A stretch of DNA of 64,000 bases from Ficedula albicollis (Eukaryota > Chordata > Aves > Passeriformes > Muscicapidae). The notes under the pieces were generated by a model that was not told the DNA's origin, made no database searches, and saw nothing but the letters and a program-made list of their open reading frames with translations. Position 1 is the stretch's first letter; each line of letters begins with the position of its first letter. Below are positions 1-21,140 of this stretch, in pieces. Location of the stretch: positions 44,614,864 through 44,678,863 of the forward strand of contig NC_021677.1 of the NCBI RefSeq assembly GCF_000247815.1, given 5' to 3'. The position numbers and the translations under genes were made by a program.

Positions 1-6109
<6,109 letters not shown>

Positions 6110-6252
6110 CTTCTCACTTCCGTGGAGTGGCCCAAACCAAGAAGCATGAATTCCAGAACAGGATTCGACCACCTAGGGGCAGGGCTTAAAGGCAAGTATT
6201 CACATTTGATGGGATGAGTGGCAAGACAATTCTAAGGATCCATGATGGGAGC
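6110..6252 (+). repeat. 143-bp tandem duplication, copy 1
   Basis: This is the first of two head-to-tail copies with exactly abutting boundaries. It differs from copy 2 at five positions (about 3.5 percent) with no indels. That divergence is too high for ordinary heterozygosity in a bird, so this looks like a genuine, moderately old tandem duplication. The unit is richer in GC than its surroundings and matches no element I recognise. Confidence 0.9.
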
Positions 6253-6395
6253 CTTCTCACTTCCATGGAGTGGCCCAAACCAAGCAGCATGAATTCCAGG
6301 ACAGGATTCGACCACCTAGGGGCAGGGCTTAGAGGCAAGTATTCACATTTGATGGGATGAGCGGCAAGACAATTCTAAGGATCCATGATGGGAGC
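6253..6395 (+). repeat. 143-bp tandem duplication, copy 2
   Basis: Direct repeat of 6110-6252 at a constant offset of 143 bases. The substitutions are spread along the unit. Homology stops at 6395, where unique sequence resumes. Confidence 0.9.
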
Positions 6396-7550
6396 TACAA
6401 GTCAGTGGCAGCGTTTGTATGATGTAAGTAACATCACTGTAAGGTAAAAGGTTTTCTACCAAGACACTGTGATTCTGCAATTTGATTATGGTTTCCCCCC
6501 AACACAGATTGCAGAATTTTCTATATTAAAAAATCAGTTTATCAATAAATACCATTCATATATATACAAACTGTGTGCATATGTGTGAACAATACATAAT
6601 ATCAAGATATTAGCATGATGAACAGAAAAATGATCTATTTACAGCCCTCTTGGATATATCTTGGAAATTACAATCGGTAGATTTCAAAGGCAGTTTTAAT
6701 GCAAGAATAATAAACTTAGCTTTCTCAGACTTCCATACCTTGTAGAGAAAGGATTTATCCAAAACCACCTATCCATTTTGCATGAGAAACACAAACTCAA
6801 TAAAGACTTCAATTCTTTCATTCATCAATCCTTCTTGGCAATAAAAATGACACAGTGATCCTTACATTTCTCTTCGTTGTATAATTCTATGGATTCATCT
6901 TGGTGATTTATAATATTTCTCTTCTCTTGCAGCATTCCCTCTACATTTAGTACTGGATTTTACTGCTCTGTTGGGGGAAAAAAAGATCTTGTGGTTAAGG
7001 CACAGAACTGAGAACCAACTTTAAGCAAACTTACTGCTTGAGCATGGTCAATTTGTCTCAATTTCCAGTTACAATAAAAAAGAACTGCATTTTCCTTAGT
7101 TATGGAGAGCTTTGAACTGCCACAAAGAAGCAGCTCAGGTGTCTGTTAGGAAAAAATAAAAATTTTTGTAGGCCAGATTTGGACTTCAGCCAGATTGACC
7201 ATCCCAAAATATCCAAATGGTGTAAAGAAGCTCAGATTTAGAAGCCACAATGCCAACATTCAGCTCCACATTGTAGAAAAACATGAAGTTTTTTTAAATA
7301 AGGTTGCCTTTTTTAAGAGCCTTAGTCAATAAAGTCTAGTCAGGTCATCAAAGAAACTTCCACGGTTTTATTGGTTTCAAACTAATCCACCATTCTCTCT
7401 GCCTTCTTACTATAGGAAATAACTATTCTTAGACCTAAGAGATCATTCTTTGTTACTTAGAAAAACTTCAGTTAGGGAACTTCAGTATAATAGACTAGGC
7501 ATAACCCGTGCAAGAAATTGTACTTAAGGCCAACATGACTTCAGGATATA
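6396..7550. other. Unannotated AT-rich non-coding DNA
   Basis: No gene or known repeat recognised. The sequence is AT-rich, with short A and T runs and dispersed stop codons in all frames. Confidence 0.65.
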
Positions 7551-9952
<2,402 letters not shown>

Positions 9953-12900
9953 TATCCTGACCACAGTGGAAACATTTATTTAGGTGTAAAGCCTTTGGAG
10001 ACAATACTTATAGATATATTTTGTTCAGAAAAAATTCTCCATTTGCTATTGATAAATTAAGGATGTAGTTAAGAGTATACCAAAATATTGAAGCCAAACA
10101 TATCATTAATCTGTGAAATGGCGTTATATTTCAGCAGCTGAAGCCTGATGCCAGAAAAATATTTTAAATATTTAAAACCAATACTTTTTTGCATCCCTTT
10201 TTGTAAATGGATCCTGTCAAAGTGTAATTTTTTTGTATGTTTTTGATTCCCCTTGTCTAAACATTTGTTTAGTGTTGTCATGTACTGCTAAACAGCTGCT
10301 ACATTTGATTTTGGACAGAGTTCTGTTTCAGTGATGAGTGAAAAGGTTCCTGGATGTATATTTTTCAATCATTATTATTAATAAAGACCTTGGGACTGAG
10401 TGTATGCCTGAGCATTGGAAACTCCTAATTTGTATTTAATAGAGTTCTTGCTCTGAAATGTAAAATTTGGTAGTGATTTTAAAGCAGACCACGACAATAA
10501 ACAGCGTTCATTTTTAATGTTTTCCATAGTTTTAACACACTTACACCAGTTACTTCTCCCCAAGAACAGCTGTTTTTAAGTTATCTATTATCTTTTTGCC
10601 TCAAAGGTCAGCTCCAGACTGAGGAGTCAACTGGTAGTTAGCCCATTGTTATGGAGAGAAATGGCACTCTCTTGTGCAGTGCTTGTGTTTCACAATAATG
10701 TCATGTATTTGACTTGTTCACATTTGGAAAATGCCATTCTTATAACTTATGGAGTAGCCCTGCATAGCAGACCTAATAGTATGCACACAAGAAATTACCT
10801 ATCAAAGTAGATGTGAAAATGTCTGTAAGTAAATAAAGCATATTTATCACAGCTGCACTAATACTCCAACATAAAGTGATTGGATACTTACCTATTCAGC
10901 CCTTGTTTCATTTTAGATACTTTGGTATTGGGAGTCTTGCTAAGAAATAGGATACTAAAGGAGACGTTTAAGTCAAAATATATCTGAAATAGCTTGTAAC
11001 AGTATATGGGTGACCAGTTCTAAAACGCACTTAGCTACATCATACCTGTTTGTTTGGGGATTTTTTAAAACTATGTGATCTCTTTCTAACCACTTTTATA
11101 CTTCTCTGCTAGTATGACACTGTATATTTATATAGGAGATTATTAATAGCACAACTGCAATGTAATCAAATGCAGGATTCAATAAAAACATAGAAGCTAA
11201 AACACCATATGAATATAAAATTCCCTTTCAATCCTGCTCAACCTAATTGAGACCTTCCCTCTGCTCTCTTTTTCTTACTTTGTTTTAAATAATATACTTT
11301 TTCAGTTACCACTATGGCAAGGAAAGTGAGGACGGAGAGGAACAGCAGAGCAGGTTTATTTTGGTAACATTCTTGTTCATGTGGAAGAAGATTGCATTAC
11401 ATGCAGTTTGATCTCCAGATAAGAATGTTCAAAGAAACAGAATCAGAGGCCAATTAGGAGCCTCCAGCCTTCAATCCAGAATGAAGGATTGTGACAGTTT
11501 ATTTAAGATGAGAGCTTTTTAGTAAGTGAGCTGTGTTAGAGGAGTGATGCCCAATTAACTAATTGATCTGATAGAAAGCTGATGCCTCTCATAAAAGGAA
11601 AAAGGAAAAATGATTACTTTGGAAAATCTTGCCATTTCCTCTTGTGATCATCCTAATTAGCTTCTGATAAAAATTATAAGAAGTGGGAAGCAGAAAGGAA
11701 GGATGTGAGAAATTAAGAAGCAAGTGATCACTTGGAATGTGTCAAATACTTTAACCCAAGATGTAACTGCTTTTTTTTCATCTAAGTGTAATGAAATTTA
11801 ATGGAACAAATTTGTTCCTGTACAATGAGTTCCTTTACAACAACTGAAGCCTTGGTGACTGATTTTTGTAAACAATTATTTTAAACTATTTTATAGAAGC
11901 TTATTTTGTCATTCACTGTATTTATCTCCAAGCTAACTATTAAGGAAAAAAATTAGAATTTTTAGGTGGCTTAATTATTAATTTTAATTGTTTGAGCATT
12001 TGAAAATGTCCGTTGTAAATGTGTTAAGTTCCATAAGAATTGTGAAACCTTTCAGGATTCTTTGGCTAAAGCAAAGTGTACACATACACACCAGTATCAT
12101 CAGCCTAGAAATATGACTGGTGATTTTTTGGCAGCCAAAGAAATGAAAATATAAAAAAACCCAAAAAATTGTTCAGAAAGGAAAATAGCAGAAAAGAATG
12201 AAGTCTTACCTGGGAGGAAGCAAGACAATTAAGGTGCTGAGTGTTGGCTGCTTCGGCCATTGAAGCTTACAGGTGTTAGTGGGCTAAATGCACCAATGGA
12301 AACACAAGACTTTGATCGCAGAACTCTGGTGGTTACATTTCACACCAACAGTATCACTGTTCATACTGTACTTGATTAAATACTGGAGTTCTTTCCTAGG
12401 GCTTGTGCTTGAGGTTGAGAGCTGAGAAAAAAGGGCAGATTATGAAGAAAACACATGCAGGCCAAACAGCTTGTCATGCTCAGTATATTCACTTCAATGT
12501 ACCTTCATAAACTTTAATATATTTAAAAAAAATTCCCCTTTTAAAGCTTATCAGTGTCTTCAAGTGCTGCAGAAAAAAATAAAATTGACTTTAAGTCCTA
12601 CCTTTTGTATGTGCTAAGTCATTTCAGAGTTCAGCCACATTCTGCATTTCAGTTCAAGGGAATCAAAATTAAACAAATGTGGTCAGCAAGATGTAATTTC
12701 AATACCAGTAGGCAGCTAGCAACATTAACCTGGAAGATTTTTCTCTGCACCTTCAGTTCAGAAATTCCTTGTAATTAAAGACTGACCCATAATTTTACAC
12801 AAGTATGAAAAATTGCTTTCCCTTATATTGCGGCTTAGTTTTAATGTATGTGGCAGCTTTGCTTCGGCAGAACCCCTACAGCTGCAACATTTGCTTTCAG

Positions 12901-13277
12901 TATTTGTTCTTCAGTTTAAAACTGAAATTATTTCTGTCAGCTTATCAAGGAACAGTTGTTTTCCTTTATAATTTTCTTTAATGCATCTGGAAGACTATTT
13001 TATACTGCTGTATTTTCAAAGCTTATCCTCTTGTATAAATGTTTAGAGTACGCATTTATGAACATCCTGAGAATGGTGGTAATTATCACAAACCATATTC
13101 TCTTCCTCCTTTTCTCACTCCATAAAACACTTTCCTCCAAAGAGAGCTGCTGCACAATATTTTGTGGAGCTACCACAGAATAAGCAGCTACTCACTGGAA
13201 GCAAGGGATCAGATCTACTTCTTAAAGTATTTTGTGTAAAAAGTACACTAGTATATGTTTGCTTTTTGAATTAGAGA
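9953..13277. other. Unannotated AT-rich non-coding DNA
   Basis: No gene recognised. Short open frames at 10069-10281 (-), 12554-12778 (+) and 12956-13183 (+) have no recognisable domain and sit in AT-rich sequence where frames of this size are expected by chance. No repeat family is recognised. Confidence 0.65.
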
Positions 13278-13765
13278 TGTACAGAGAGCCATGCATGGAA
13301 AGCCAGTGTCCATAAAGGAGACAGAGGAGTCCTGCAATTTTATTTGAGTAAAGGGAGAGAGCCCGCTGGGGCACATGGGGTTTTCTCTCCCGAGGTTTCA
13401 GAGGGCACAGCCTCCTTTTGTCCTAAGCTCCTGACCGCACCTTGCCCTCTTTCTTTCCCCATTCCTGAGGTACAGGGAAGGTACAGCCTCCCCAAAGCAC
13501 CTACCAGCTATGTCCCCTTGAAGTTATGGTTTTACCCCAAAGTTCAGAAACTCAAACCTGTGCAGACCCACTTGCCTATTTCAAGAGCCAGACTGGACTC
13601 GGTAACAAACTCTCTGCTTGAAGTTAATAGAGACATTAAGACCCATTTCCAAGACATGAACACCCACGCCTCCTCCAATAGAACTGTTTGTAAACAAGAC
13701 ATAAACACCCACGCCTCCACCAATAGAACTGTTTGTAAACACGTTAGCACACATCTTCTGTATCA
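13278..13765 (-). mobile_element. Probable solo LTR of an avian endogenous retrovirus
   Basis: This GC-richer island reads as an LTR on the minus strand. It begins TG and ends CA and is bracketed by a possible 4-bp target duplication GAGA (13274-13277 and 13766-13769). The minus strand carries AATAAA at 13344-13339, about 65 bases from the 3' end, as expected for a polyadenylation signal near the R/U5 border. Upstream, in the U3 position, is a 45-bp direct repeat with CCAAT-type and CACCC-type motifs. No gag, pol or env frame adjoins it, so it is most likely a solo LTR from recombination between two LTRs. The 142-codon plus-strand frame here (13344-13772) is a shadow. Class is uncertain; a 4-bp duplication would fit a gammaretrovirus-like element, but the flank is low-complexity. 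Confidence 0.62.
13652..13741 (-). promoter_or_regulatory. Duplicated 45-bp enhancer-like unit in the LTR U3
   Basis: Two head-to-tail 45-bp copies (13652-13696 and 13697-13741) differ at two bases. Given on the plus strand, each contains CACCCACGCC (KLF/EGR-like; 13661 and 13706), CCAAT (NF-Y type; 13675 and 13720) and GTAAACA (forkhead type; 13690 and 13735). Tandem U3 enhancer repeats are a known feature of retroviral LTRs. The factor assignments are motif matches only. Confidence 0.6.
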
Positions 13766-14868
13766 GAGATGAGAGAGATACTGAACTTCAATACCAATCA
13801 TTTGCCTTGGTCTGGAGTTGAGGAAGCTCGCAGTATAATGACTTACTGATTTGAAGGTCACCTTACACCAAATTCTGAAGGTCTCTGTTTATATTCTAGC
13901 CTCTTAGTCTTATCCTTCCACCCAGCTTTGGAAAGCCAACACGGCATGCTTAACAGCTAATTAGGGGTCCTGACCTGAAATAAGAAAAGAAGGGTTTGGG
14001 GTCAAGAAGGTGATGAGGAAATGCTGAAAGACAGAGTATCCTTTTCTCTTATGTGCCATCACTGCCCCCACTGCATTCTCTGAATGGAAGAAGAATGACC
14101 ATTTTTTTGTGATTTTTCCAGTATCATGAGCTCCATCACCATACTGACTCCATCATCTTCTTTTATCCTTAGCCCATTTGTTTGCTTCTAGATAAATTTG
14201 CAAAGGAAAGAAGTATCATATCATTCAGATTTATTAAATGTATATGAGAATTGACAAAATTTCTCACTATTTATAAGTAAGTATTAATTATAAATATTTA
14301 TTAAAAGTATAAATATTTATTAAAAGATCCTTACTACTTATAAATCCATAAATCTTATAAGACTGTACTAACAACATAAGTCATAACTGTCTTACATTTT
14401 CATGAATTAATTGATATTGCTATTGCAAATGTAAATAATAAAATGAGAGCACAAAGAATTTTGGATACTAGTTTAGATCTCTTGTATATATGCTTTGTAA
14501 AAAAAAAAGTGATTTTTAGAGCTATAAAAAACTCTCTCAGCTATTTCTTTCAAACTAGATGTCCACAATTTTTATCTAATATTTGCATAGATAAGCTGAA
14601 CATTCCCTAAACTTTTGAGTTATGGGTATGAGTACAGATAGTTTCTCAATGCAGATTTTTGTAGCAAAGCCACAGAGCACATGATTACCTGTCTGTCCTA
14701 ACTCCAGCTAGAAATACGTATTTTTCAGGATTTGAATGAAAAATCTCCTAGGTTTACTTTTATCCTTTGCCCTACAACTCTTTTATAGGCTTCAGTTTTC
14801 ATTATTGCAAAGCTTCTCTAGAATGGAATTACATAAATTTTAAAATCTTTACAAAGGGATTAAATTAC
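13766..14868. other. Unannotated AT-rich non-coding DNA
   Basis: No gene recognised. A small AT-rich direct repeat (TAAATATTTATTAAAAG twice) lies near 14292-14325. The segment ends in the A run that precedes the next poly-G tract. Confidence 0.65.
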
Positions 14869-14887
14869 AAAAAAAAAAAAAAAAAAA
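14869..14887 (+). repeat. Poly-A run (19) flanking poly-G
   Basis: Nineteen A residues directly abut the pure-G run. A mirror A run of 19 lies on the far side (15349-15367). Confidence 0.95.
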
Positions 14888-15367
<480 letters not shown>

Positions 15368-18300
15368 GAAAAAATCAACTGAAACACTAGGCTTCTTTTG
15401 CCCACTCTAATCAATGTTAAAATTGTTAATCTGTGTAAAGGGAAAAGACTTTAGCCTTATGAATAAGAAAGAATTGGATATATCTTACTTAAGAACAAGA
15501 AGGAATTGAAAAGGTCTTATTTAGGACCAAGTATAAGATCTGTTTTCCGGAAAACTGAGTACTTTCAAAGTAGGAATTTCACTACAGTATTTGCAGGTCC
15601 TTAGAGTGTGTGGGAAACCTGTACTGATTCTTTAAGGCACAGACAAGAGTAGACAGGTCTACCTGGGCCGGGTTTTCCACTCTGGAAAATAATAGAATTA
15701 TGTAGAATTTTTGTTTGTTCGTTTGTTTGTTGTTTTTGTTTTTGTTTAATGAGAGATATTAGGCACACAAGAGCTATTAATATAACTGATGTGGAATAGT
15801 CAATGCCACATTAAATGCTAGACACAAGCATTTAAACCCTTCTGTACCTTTAAAAACATTTCTAATTAGTACTACTGATGACTTATGATCTTGCTTATTC
15901 ATTTCCCCAAAACGTCTCGTAAATTCATGTTTAACTGATGCAACCCTAACTTGAATGTCAGAGATTTGTCCACATCTCTGAAATAAAACACTGTCTTGTA
16001 AAAGAATATGCACTAGAGAAATGATTTTAGATACAAGAGTTATGGAGTAAAATATTTCATTGTTGGCAATGATAAATAAAAGTACATTTTTTGTGTGATC
16101 TGAAATTTCCCATTGAAGTAAAGTTGGACCACAGAAAATAACACAAATCTCCAAGACAGCCTAATTCTTCCAACCTCTAATGAATTTTATGCTTAACTTC
16201 ACACTTCAAATGTTCAAAAAACTATGTGGGTGTTACTTAGTACTATCCTTATACATATGAAAATAAAGTTAATACAATACACTTTGCACTGCATATAAAT
16301 TCTTCTTTTAGGCTGTCAGTACATACTTAAAGATGCATTCAGTAGTTTGGTTCTTTCCTATGAATCTGGAAAGTAAGTGCTTTGGAAAGTTTCTATATTC
16401 CTTTCAGGAATATAAATTACTCAAAGTATAAACATATATAAATGTGTATTTTGAGTGTAAAACAAAACATGGATAAAACAAAGAACAATTTTCAGTTATT
16501 CCTCAGTGAATAAGAGTCTTTCATGCAGGAGTTTGAAACTGAACTAGAGCAAAGAATAGAGACCCTGTATTTTTAGATGGAAAGGCATAAACTAGTAAAA
16601 TACTTTGTTTCTAAAATGCAATTGGTTATTTTAAATTCCAGGTTCAGTTGTATATCTTTATCATTTATGTTCACTTTCAAATGCTGTTGCTAATAAAACA
16701 AATGTCTGAATCTACAGTTCAGCTACATTGAAATATTGGAAAGATAAGAGTAAGCTGTACGTTTTTTCACATAATGAAAAATAATTATTTGTGAGTAAGA
16801 ATAATTATATTTGGATTATGTGTGAAGCTGTAGTCTGACAGTCTGTTTACTTATGTTAAAAATCTAGTAATGAAAATTTTACTAAGATATTGTTATATAT
16901 ATTTGTGAATAAAATAACAGTCGACAAAGTTGGTACTCAGGGGCAGTTAGCTTGTATTACAATGCTCTAAAAAATGAGTGCAGACCAATGTTTCTGGTTG
17001 CCAACATCCCATTCCTCAAGATTATTCCAAGACCAATGTAACAGTCAAGTGTTAAACCCTTGCTAGTTTTTATTTTTAAATGGCAAATGAAGCCTTACTG
17101 AAAATTTTATTGTTTTCATGTCTGCTTCCTACATGCATTAGCTCAGGAAGTGATAAAGCTGGAGCAATTACCTATGGCCTTGTCAGTGACTTATGCCAAG
17201 TGATTTCCTGAGTAGTTATAGACAATGGATCAGGAAATAAGCCTCGTGACCAGGAAACTTTAATTATTTTTACAGTTTTTTCTTAAAGCTAAGTGGCCTA
17301 AAACAATGGATGCAATAAAGTACTGTTCAGTGCATGACTGCAATGTCTATAAGTAGTGATGGACAAACAGACAACTGTCTGAAGTATCCATTTTAACTGC
17401 AACTCTCTTGTCTGATATTGGTACTTCTGGTCTCAATTATTTTTCACCATTGTCATTTGCACAAAAATGGCAAGAACACCAATATGTTTGAATTCTGTGC
17501 AAAATTCACCACATAGTAATCATATGCAGAGCAATAAACATAAACTTCTATATGCCCCACACCACCAATTTTCACAACCAAATAGAATTTTTCTAGCAAA
17601 ACTTTTTGTTGTTGTTGCCATTCTTGAAGTCAAACAATTATTTTTTAAATAATTTTTTAAAGTATTGTGATGAACATATCACATTTAGTAGTTAGGATTT
17701 ACCTTTTTGTAATTTTAAAGAGGAGAAAAAGCTTTATAAATACATAAGATCTAACCTTTCATTTAAGCTAATAAAAACAACCTGCTGAGTAGAATGCCAA
17801 GAGAAATCCAGTGGAACACTTTTGTGAAAATGTAAGCTATAGGAAGAACTAGTAAAATTTCAAATCTGACTCACATAGGACTTAAAGAATAAATTGTAAC
17901 TGGAAGAAGACAGCAAAAGAACCATGCAGTAAAATGAATTAACAGAAAGTAACTCTATTTCCCCTAAATGAAATAAAAGGATGATTAATGCAAAATTGTC
18001 AAACTCCCTTGCCTCAGTTTCCCTAGGGAAGATTTTAAAGGCATAGGGTGAGTTTAAACTCCTTGTTCCAAAAATACTTTGAAGTATTTTCCTTGGTTGA
18101 TTCTGCAGAAGTGCAAGTTGGTGTAAATTTTGGACAGATGTGTTATTTGCACAACCACATGGATAATTATTTTTTTGAGCAGACTAATCTGGAGGTTTAT
18201 TTGTTCATGTAATATTGTGCTTAATCTATCTCAGTGTTGCTGCTGCCTGACTCACTGGTCTCTGATGGAGTTTTTGAAGATGTGATGGAGTGGGAAATTG

Positions 18301-20794
18301 CAGAAAAGAGAATGTATAAACACCTTGACTATTCTTGTAACTCCCCCCTCCCTGCCAAACAAAAGGAAAAAATATGATATCATCAGTACAGAAGTTGTGT
18401 TTTTTCTAGTGTTAGGCCTTGGAACATCAAAAAGGAAGAAAAAAGGCCATTTTCTTCACAGTGAACTTGGTCCTCAGATCAAGATCTGTTTTCTTTGTTT
18501 TCTTTACTTTCAGTAAACAGATGTCTACCTTTACAACCATTTATTTGAACTGTTACTTTCAAAACATGGGATTTCTGTAAAATTTTAAAAAAATCAATTT
18601 TCTAAGAGAAAATATATCTATATGTATGATAGATATGCACATAATATTACAGATATGCACACAATATCATATTTATTGAAACTATAATATATATATCTGC
18701 ATATAGTACAGTTTGAGGACAAATAGCCTTGTAAAGAACTAAATTTAGATCATTAAAATTTAAAAAATGTCTCATGCATTAAATTTACAATTCTTCTTGT
18801 ATATTTGTGTTATATATTAATATTTTTCATTTGCTGAGAGCCTTGCAGTCTTGAGAATTTATTAACAGAAAGGGGATGGACATGTCTGAAAATTTTCAGT
18901 CTGAAATAAAGATTAAAGAAAACTGAAAGCTCAAGAAAAGATCAACTGTTTCAAAAGGTATTGTTCCAGCTCTTGACACCACAAAGAAATGATGGAAACA
19001 TTTGAAAAAGCAGTGTATGTCTATATTTTTTCATGGATAGCATGATTATTAAATATGCTTTAAGAGAAAGACAGGGCAAGGGATGGCTCAAGAAAACTGT
19101 GATAAAAACTGTGGGGACTAGGATACAATAAGGACTTTATAGAGAAGTAAGACTATACAGCGATAGAAGAGACTATTTCATTTCACCTTCCCTGTAGTGC
19201 ATAAGGAGTTTAAATTAAAATGAATATGAAATAATGGAGTTTCCTACCTGTATAGTAACCAGAAATATAACAAATACCATAAACAGTAGAATCATTGAAG
19301 TCTGGTGTCTTGTATTTGGATTGTATTGGATCTGGTACAGCACAAGATCCACTTAATGCCTATTCCATGCTTCCACCAACATTTCAGATGATGTTTCCCA
19401 GTTTAAACTCTGTACTACTTCATTAAAATTGAGCTATGTCACAAAGCAAATTTTTTTTTTTTCATTTTGACAGTAATTTCTGTGAAATAAATATGTGAAG
19501 GACCTCAGTCAAAGTAGTCCGTTTGGCCAATAGACTTAAACTCTGTAATACCTAAGTGAGAGTTGACAGACAGATACAGAGAAAGAGAAGGGAACAAACT
19601 GTGATCTCATTTCCTTCAGGGAACTGACCATAAACGACAAAAACTTTTATAAACACTATCTCAACTAGCCTGAACCTAAAGAAAGGTTCAGATAAAAATC
19701 AAGGCAAAGCTCATGGCTGGATTGTATTTATTTTGAATTACTCCACTCATTTTCAATATTGTTTTGAAACAAAAATTACTGTGAGAGACCCCATGCAGTA
19801 ATTCCCAGGCTAGGCTTCCCAGGGGTTAAAGTTTCCACAATCTTGAGCAAAACATCTAAATGTCCAGTACTGCTGTCAGCACAATATATCAATTAAAGGT
19901 CCAAGCAGTGTCAGTTGCTCTTGTTTATTTCATATATTATATTTATCTTTTCCTGGATTTCAAGTACCTTTTGATCAGCTTTCTTATCCTTTGAAAACAT
20001 CTGTACATAATAGTTTCAAATGAACAGAAACTTACTGCAATATCTATTCAGTTGTCAGACAATCAAGGTCATACAAGGTGCAAAAATGCTTATCTATATG
20101 AGAACAGACTGAAATCACCCCTTACATAACCCCAGTGACTCCAATTACAACTTTGTTTTCAGTGGGGAAAATACTTGGAACTTGTAGTGGATTTTTCAAA
20201 GTCATCTTTTCCAAGACCCTTGGCTATTGTGCAGACAGGAATGCATGATTTAGAAGGGGCCACAGGAGAGCTGTGATTTCTCAGCTTGGAGGTATATGCA
20301 TTTTTCAGGGGGTTTGGTACTTCCTTATGGTCCAAGGACTGAATCCAGTTATCTATCAGCTGTACTGTAAATTCTATAATCAGTTCTGGGATCTCAAATC
20401 AGAACAAGAGACTTGACCCTTTTCTCCCCTCCCCTTCTCCCCCTCGTCTCCCAAAGGCTCACAAAATAATTCAGAGTTCTGCTCAAATCTACAGGATATA
20501 CCATGCCATGTATAGTATAAACATTGCAGTATTTGATGGTTTTTAACTTACTCACAGCACTTAGCTCACAAATGGATTTTAGCATCTAAAGTAATTTGCT
20601 GTGATTTAAAATTGTACTTGAAACAATATTTCTGTTTTCTCTCCATTTTAAGAATATGAACAGAATTATAAACCAATAGAGATCAATATACATGCTAAGC
20701 AAAAGGTAAACACATATTATTTATTTACATGTATTCTGAAGGGCCTTTGCAATTCTAAATCCTCAGCTCAAACCACTGTAAGAGTGTTCTGCAA
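15368..20794. other. Unannotated AT-rich non-coding DNA
   Basis: No gene recognised. A (GTTT)n-like tract lies at 15712-15748 and a TA-rich patch at about 18670-18705. A pyrimidine-rich tract (C/T almost throughout) lies at 20417-20454. The longest frame (15777-16154 minus, 125 codons) has no domain or signal that I recognise and lies in AT-rich DNA. A patch at about 17140-17290 is less repetitive and could be conserved non-coding DNA, but conservation cannot be judged from one genome. Confidence 0.6.
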
Positions 20795-20920
20795 CTCCAG
20801 AGCTCATTGAGAATTTTCTTCTAGAGCAATGCAGACCCATAGGAGAACATGCATCCACTCCAGAGCTCATTGAGAATTTTCTTCTAGGGCAATGCAGACC
20901 CATAGGAGAACATGCATCCA
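20795..20920 (+). repeat. 63-bp tandem duplication (two copies)
   Basis: Copies at 20795-20857 and 20858-20920 abut exactly and differ at one base (AGAGC versus AGGGC). No element family is recognised. The next tandem repeat begins at the very next base. Confidence 0.93.
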
Positions 20921-21140
20921 ATTTAGTTTGTACTCAGAATGTGAACAGGGCATGAACTTGGGACCTGGAGCTGGTGTTTGTCACATTAACTTTAAAAACC
21001 TCGGGTTAGATTCAGTTGACTTACTAAAAAATTTAGTTTGTACTCAGAACCTGAACAGGGCATGAACTTGGGACCTGGAGCTGGTGTTTGTCACATTAAC
21101 TTTAAAAACCTCGGGTTAGATTCAGTTGACTTACTAAAAC
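20921..21140 (+). repeat. 110-bp tandem duplication (two copies)
   Basis: Copies at 20921-21030 and 21031-21140 abut and differ at three bases, one of them the final base. It directly follows the unrelated 63-bp duplication, so two independent duplication units share a border at 20920/20921. Confidence 0.93.

Noticed and set aside
13344..13772. 142-codon plus-strand frame, GC-richer than its surroundings
   Set aside because: It lies inside the probable LTR, opposite to the LTR's orientation, and its tandem peptide repeat simply reflects the 45-bp DNA duplication.
15777..16154. 125-codon minus-strand frame
   Set aside because: No domain, signal sequence or known family recognised. A single frame of this length in 64 kb of AT-rich DNA is unremarkable.
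20795..21140. CRISPR-like repeat array
   Set aside because: Only two copies of each unit, no spacers, and the host is a vertebrate.
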